9,328 bases of DNA from assembly GCA_050996405.1 (NCBI GenBank), contig JBPCRW010000109.1, forward strand, positions 1 to 9,328. The letters are read 5' to 3'. The translations under genes were made by a program, and so were the position numbers. The stretch comes from JBPCRW01 sp050996405. GTDB taxonomy: Bacteria; Acidobacteriota; Blastocatellia; Pyrinomonadales; Pyrinomonadaceae. The notes under the pieces are model-generated. The model made no database searches. It saw only the letters and a program-made list of their open reading frames with translations, and was not told the origin of the DNA. Shown here one piece after another: positions 5,855-9,328 of this stretch (position 1 is its first letter; each line of letters opens with the position of its first letter).

Positions 5855-7792
5855 ATGCTGAACGTAGAATTATTGCTGCGGCAGAAAATCGCTGAATTTC
5901 AAAAAGGAACTGGCGAAGAATATAAGGCAGATTCCGATGTGCAATTAGCTAAGGACGCTTACGAAAAACAAAAACAGGAAAATGCTCTGGAACTTTCTCA
6001 ATTTGACCGAAACCGAGAACGTGAACAAAAAAGTCAAAACTTTCAAAAAGACGCGAAAAACGCCGCCAACTATAAATCGGTCAACGATAATCTCGACGGC
6101 GAGTATGAACAGCTAATTAGAAATGGACGCGAATTAACGACCTACGAGCAGACGCTGCGCGATTTGCAAACAACTTATAAAGATTTGTCACAAGAGGAAA
6201 AGAACAATTTGCTGTCGAAAGCCGCGCAGATTGATGCTACTAAACAGGCGCAGGAATCCTACGCGAAATTGCGCGATATTATCGGCGAATCGGTCAGTGC
6301 TTTTGCCGACGGCGGTTTCAAAGGACTTTTTGACAGTATCAAAAATCGTTTCAAGCAATTTTTGGAGGAGATGATTACCCAATGGCTGACTTCGGAGATT
6401 TTTAAAGTTTTTTCCGGTCAAACTCACGGCGGCGCAATCGGAGGCGCAGCTTCAAGCGCGGGCGGCGGTTTTAATTTAGGCAATATCTTTCAATCAATTT
6501 TCGGCGGCGGCGCGGCGACAACATCATCGCGCCCGGCGAGCGGCGTGTTCGGTTCGGGGGCGCAGGGCAATGGAATCTACTCGTTTGCGGGCGGCGGGTC
6601 AAACGCTTCGTCGCAAATTCAAAATTTAACCGAAAATTTATCATCAGTCATTAATAAAGAACGCACGGCGACGCTCGAAGCCGGTGCCGTCGCGGGCGGA
6701 AACGGAATTTTAGACCAAAAGACGGCTGAAACGGCACTGAATTTTAGCAGCGGCGCGGGCGGCAAGTTCTCGTTCGGGAATTTGGGAAAATCGCTCGGCT
6801 CAATTGCTCCGATGCTCGGACTCGGTTTAGGTTCTAGTCTAGGCGGCGGCTCGATGCTCGGCTCGCTGCTGGGAAGCGTCGGCGGACTCGGCGCGGGTGT
6901 CGCGCTGGGGATCGGGACCGGAGCGATTACCGCCTCCACGCCGATTATCGGGGGTTTAATCGGGGCATTGGGCGGCACGCTGGCGGCGACCGGAATTCTC
7001 GCCGCCGTCGCCGCGCCGCTGCTTATCGGCGCGTGGCTGCTGGGCAGAAATAAACAGCGCAACGCCGACGAAGTGACGCGCACGACTGTTATTAACGACG
7101 CGCTTTCGCAAGTGACGGAACTCGTCAAACAGGTGGGGCAGGACAAAACCGACGGGCAATCGGCAATCGCGCAGGCGAATTCGATTCGCGCCAACTACCT
7201 GACGCAGGTCGGCGCGCTCAAAGACAGCAAGACGCGCGGCATCGCTCTCAAAGACGTGTCGAGAATTGACAGCCAAATTGTCGCGCTGCAACAGGCGGCG
7301 ACGGCGCAGGACGCGCGGAAAAACATCGCGGAAAAATGGATTCCGGCGTATGCTTCCGGCACTTATATGGATGCCGGATTCGCTAAGCAATACGGCGAGT
7401 TCAAGCGCAGAAACGGAATTTTGCCGGGCGCGTGGACCGGCACAGATACTTTGCCTTCGATGCTCGCGGCGGGCGAAATGGTTTTGAATCCCGCGCAGAT
7501 TCAAATCGTCAGGCAAAACGCAGGCTTTGACGCATTCGCGGGCGCGGGCATTCCGAACTATCAGCCAAAAATTGAACCGTCTGTGCCGCGCTTTGCCGAC
7601 GGCGTGAATTTTTCGCCGCCGTCAATTTCTTCGTCGTCTGCAAACAACAATCGAAATGATGCGTCTTTGGTGATTTCGATTGACAAAGTAATAGTTGACG
7701 CTGAGGGAATTACGTTTGAAGGCTTGAAATCGAATCGCAATCAACGGGTAATTTTCGCCGGTGTCAAAAACGTCATTAAGAAAAAAGGATGA
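5855..7792 (+). CDS. Phage tail tape-measure-like protein, 5' truncated
   Basis: From the first available ATG this gives 645 residues. Residues 1 to about 140 are charged and Gln/Lys/Glu-rich, likely coiled coil. At about 150-190 comes ADGGFKGLFDSIKNRFKQFL followed by EEMITQWLTSEIFKVFSG, the pattern seen near the C-terminal side of many tape-measure proteins. Gly/Ser-rich low complexity follows (191-250 and 300-350), then a strongly hydrophobic Ala/Gly/Leu segment (about 345-397) able to insert in a membrane. At 521-545 is GILPGAWTGTDTLPSMLAAG and then EMVLN, matching the common tape-measure motif 'PG...GtDt.PamL.pGE.V.n'. Such proteins set tail length and are ejected into the target cell on DNA entry. 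The frame is already open from 5762 with plausible coding sequence (TDTQNLLSAAERDYLQTTQQ) and no start codon, and ATG 5855 lacks a good ribosome binding site, so the true N-terminus appears missing. The stop overlaps the next gene as ATGA. Confidence 0.75.
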   Translation: MLNVELLLRQKIAEFQKGTGEEYKADSDVQLAKDAYEKQKQENALELSQFDRNREREQKSQNFQKDAKNAANYKSVNDNLDGEYEQLIRNGRELTTYEQTLRDLQTTYKDLSQEEKNNLLSKAAQIDATKQAQESYAKLRDIIGESVSAFADGGFKGLFDSIKNRFKQFLEEMITQWLTSEIFKVFSGQTHGGAIGGAASSAGGGFNLGNIFQSIFGGGAATTSSRPASGVFGSGAQGNGIYSFAGGGSNASSQIQNLTENLSSVINKERTATLEAGAVAGGNGILDQKTAETALNFSSGAGGKFSFGNLGKSLGSIAPMLGLGLGSSLGGGSMLGSLLGSVGGLGAGVALGIGTGAITASTPIIGGLIGALGGTLAATGILAAVAAPLLIGAWLLGRNKQRNADEVTRTTVINDALSQVTELVKQVGQDKTDGQSAIAQANSIRANYLTQVGALKDSKTRGIALKDVSRIDSQIVALQQAATAQDARKNIAEKWIPAYASGTYMDAGFAKQYGEFKRRNGILPGAWTGTDTLPSMLAAGEMVLNPAQIQIVRQNAGFDAFAGAGIPNYQPKIEPSVPRFADGVNFSPPSISSSSANNNRNDASLVISIDKVIVDAEGITFEGLKSNRNQRVIFAGVKNVIKKKG

Positions 7793-8397
7793 GAAATTTA
7801 ACTCAAAATCTTTTAAATACATTAGAACACTGCACCGTTTATGAAACCCTTTATCTCGAACTGGCTGCGGGAACGATTCTGAGGTTTGCGACGGGCGAAG
7901 TCGTCATCGGCGGCAACACATATTTGGGCGAGCTAAAAATAACATCGCCTTTGCGGATGAGTTTAACCAAAGCGGCGGACAATATTTCGATGGAAATTTC
8001 AAACGTCACGCTCGCGCTCGGTCAGGCTTTGATTTCGCAGCCGCGCGCGCTCGACGGCTCGTTTGCCGTCGTCGGCGCGTATTTCAAAAATAATACGACG
8101 GGCGAAGAATTTCACGACGAGAAAATTTGCGGCGAGATTGTCGCATCGCAAATTGACGGCGACAAAATCCTGATTTCGTTTTTGTCGGAAACCGACGCGG
8201 CGCGTTATCAGGGCGATTTAATTTCGGAGAAATTTCCGAACGCGGAATTGCAGAGGCAATCCGCCGCCGCGCCCGTCGAAGATTTCCGGCAAGGCGTGAT
8301 TGACCGCCAGGATATTTTATCGAGAAAAATGTCGCCGCTGACAGATGATTTTCAGCAGGACGGCAGATATTCGCTGCCGGAAATAAGCCTTTGGTGA
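7789..8397 (+). CDS. DUF2163-like phage tail assembly protein
   Basis: A 202-residue protein whose ATG overlaps the previous stop codon by four bases (ATGA, 7789-7792), a sign of translational coupling. The N-terminal half resembles DUF2163/phage BR0599-type proteins: 'YETLYLELAAGTILRFATGE' and 'GGNTYLGELKITSPL' correspond to the family's 'substrate-like' beta strands in which a polymer end is described by a 'TG..Y' turn, followed by a region of alternating strands (AADNISMEISNV). The C-terminus ends in GRYSLPEISLW. In siphophage tails and in gene-transfer agents this family sits at the distal tail between the tape measure and the tip or host-recognition proteins, exactly the order seen here. 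No signal peptide or membrane segment is visible. The assignment rests on fold-level resemblance plus gene order, so the precise family name is uncertain. Confidence 0.6.
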   Translation: MRNLTQNLLNTLEHCTVYETLYLELAAGTILRFATGEVVIGGNTYLGELKITSPLRMSLTKAADNISMEISNVTLALGQALISQPRALDGSFAVVGAYFKNNTTGEEFHDEKICGEIVASQIDGDKILISFLSETDAARYQGDLISEKFPNAELQRQSAAAPVEDFRQGVIDRQDILSRKMSPLTDDFQQDGRYSLPEISLW

Positions 8398-8408
8398 TTA
8401 CCAAACTT

Positions 8409-8412
8409 GGAG
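8409..8412 (+). promoter_or_regulatory. Shine-Dalgarno for the fibronectin III protein
   Basis: GGAG (within CTTGGAGATTG) lies 10 bases before ATG 8423 and 11 bases after the preceding stop codon. It supports ATG 8423 as the start of the last gene. Confidence 0.6.
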
Positions 8413-8422
8413 ATTGACTTAG

Positions 8423-9328
8423 ATGGCGCAAGTAAATTACGCGCGACCGGCGCAGGGCGCGACGGCAATAGGAACATCGACAAACGGCGCGGGCTATCCG
8501 GTAGCGGCGGCGTTTGACGGCGTTCGCAATACGGCGAATAACTGGGGCGCGGGCGGCGCGTGGCTTTCCCAAAATACGATGTCGATTGCTAATCCCGAAG
8601 GCTTGACAGTCGGTTTCGGGCAGACGCGCTACATCAACCAGATAAATCTGTTTTTACTCGCCGACGCGGTTAATTACACGACCGACCCGACGCTTTCAGA
8701 CACGGGTTCGAGTTATTTAATCACCGCTTTTAAAATTCAGTCTTCAAACGATTCGGGCGCGACGTGGCAGGATGTCGTTTCAGTCACGGGCAACAACCAC
8801 GTTTGGTATCAATATAATCCGCCGGCTGCCATTGCCTGCACCGGAATGCGCGTTTTGGGAACGGCGATTAGCGGCGATTTCGCGCGGATTGTCGAGTTTG
8901 AATGCTGGGGCGATTCGGCGGCGCAGAGCGGCGGAGGCGGAGGCGACACGACCGCGCCGAGTGTTCCCGGCACTCCGACTTTTGCAAGTATTGCGGCTAA
9001 TTCCTACACGGTCAACTGGACGGCTTCGACCGATGCCGTCGGCGTGACGGGTTACGATTTGCAGCGTTCGACCGATGCTGCTTTTACCGCGCCTACAACC
9101 TATAATTTAGGAAATGTGACGACCTACGCGGCAACCGGACTTTCCGCTTCGACTCTGTATTACTGGCGCGTTCGCGCTCACGATTTGGCGGCGAATAATT
9201 CGGCGTATTCGGCAAGCGGTTCGCAGGCGACGAGCGCGGGCGCGGATGCGACTCCGCCCGTCATTGACAGTTTTACCAGTCCATCGCAAACACAATCGTC
9301 AATCTCGCTGGCTTGGACGGCACACGAT
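8423..9328 (+). CDS. Discoidin-like plus fibronectin III surface/tail protein, 3' end beyond window
   Basis: The frame runs from ATG 8423 to the last base, 302 codons with no stop. Residues about 25-165 resemble an F5/8C (discoidin) or galactose-binding-like beta sandwich: AAFDGVRNTANNWG, LTVGFGQTRYINQINLFLLA, FKIQSSNDSGATWQDVVS and a closing ARIVEFECWGD. Such domains bind carbohydrate or other surface ligands. A Gly-rich linker (169-174) leads to a fibronectin III domain at about 178-270, with NWTASTDAVGVTGYDLQRS, Tyr/Leu core positions and YYWRVRAHD near the end. A second begins near 277 (TPPVIDSF...ISLAWTAHD). No signal peptide is present, which fits a virion or tail component rather than a secreted protein. 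It follows the tail genes closely (25 bases after the previous stop) on the same strand, so a receptor-binding or tail-tip role is inferred. The fibronectin repeats alone would also fit a cell-surface adhesin. Confidence 0.75.
   Translation, partial: MAQVNYARPAQGATAIGTSTNGAGYPVAAAFDGVRNTANNWGAGGAWLSQNTMSIANPEGLTVGFGQTRYINQINLFLLADAVNYTTDPTLSDTGSSYLITAFKIQSSNDSGATWQDVVSVTGNNHVWYQYNPPAAIACTGMRVLGTAISGDFARIVEFECWGDSAAQSGGGGGDTTAPSVPGTPTFASIAANSYTVNWTASTDAVGVTGYDLQRSTDAAFTAPTTYNLGNVTTYAATGLSASTLYYWRVRAHDLAANNSAYSASGSQATSAGADATPPVIDSFTSPSQTQSSISLAWTAHD

Noticed and set aside
6619..7516. Long minus-strand open frames opposite the tape-measure gene
   Set aside because: The high-GC, biased codon use leaves antisense frames open; the translations are Pro/Ala/Arg-rich with no recognisable motif and no ribosome binding site.
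1..9328. CRISPR array, tRNA or rRNA gene
   Set aside because: No regularly spaced repeat, cloverleaf or rRNA-conserved segment was seen on either strand.

Overview
The window looks like chromosomal DNA from a moderate-GC bacterium that prefers GCG, GGC and CGC codons. The Lys/Ala-rich alpha/beta-fused keto-acid dehydrogenase E1 and the mix of genes suggest the Acidobacteriota (Blastocatellia/Pyrinomonadales type). That placement is an inference from protein style, not from a marker gene.

Layout. (1) Bases 1-70 hold, on the minus strand, the first 23 codons of a gene that may be an IS630-type transposase. (2) Bases 310-2469 (+) encode a large-subunit, KatE-like catalase with its C-terminal flavodoxin/DJ-1-like domain. 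(3) A 19-bp hairpin at 2489-2538 separates it from a convergent minus-strand block. (4) That block (5334 down to 2561) holds a small TPR protein followed by a fused E1 alpha/beta subunit of a branched-chain 2-oxoacid dehydrogenase complex. The E1 frame is intact from end to end except for one in-frame TAG at 3017-3019, where the family normally has Tyr. The codon lies at the boundary between the pyrimidine-binding domain and the transketolase C-terminal domain. (5) An intergenic inverted-repeat cluster (5387-5465) precedes the 3' remnant of a probable radical SAM (SplB/PA0069-like) gene on the minus strand. (6) That remnant meets, head to head, the 5'-truncated end of a phage tail module on the plus strand: a tape-measure-like protein, a DUF2163-like tail assembly protein that overlaps it by four bases, and a surface or receptor-binding protein. 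The last has a discoidin (F5/8C)-like domain and fibronectin III repeats, and runs off the window at 9328.

How the genes relate. The catalase and the E1/TPR block are ordinary housekeeping or stress genes. The tail module is a separate functional unit, compatible with a prophage, a gene-transfer agent or a domesticated tail device, but no head, portal, terminase, integrase or lysis gene is visible. The three points most worth a second look are the amber codon that splits the E1 gene, the junction near 5762-5812 where two unrelated genes are both truncated, and a Cys in the catalase placed exactly where it could form a thioether-type crosslink to the haem-ligating Tyr. I see no wholly new system that the sequence alone would prove.
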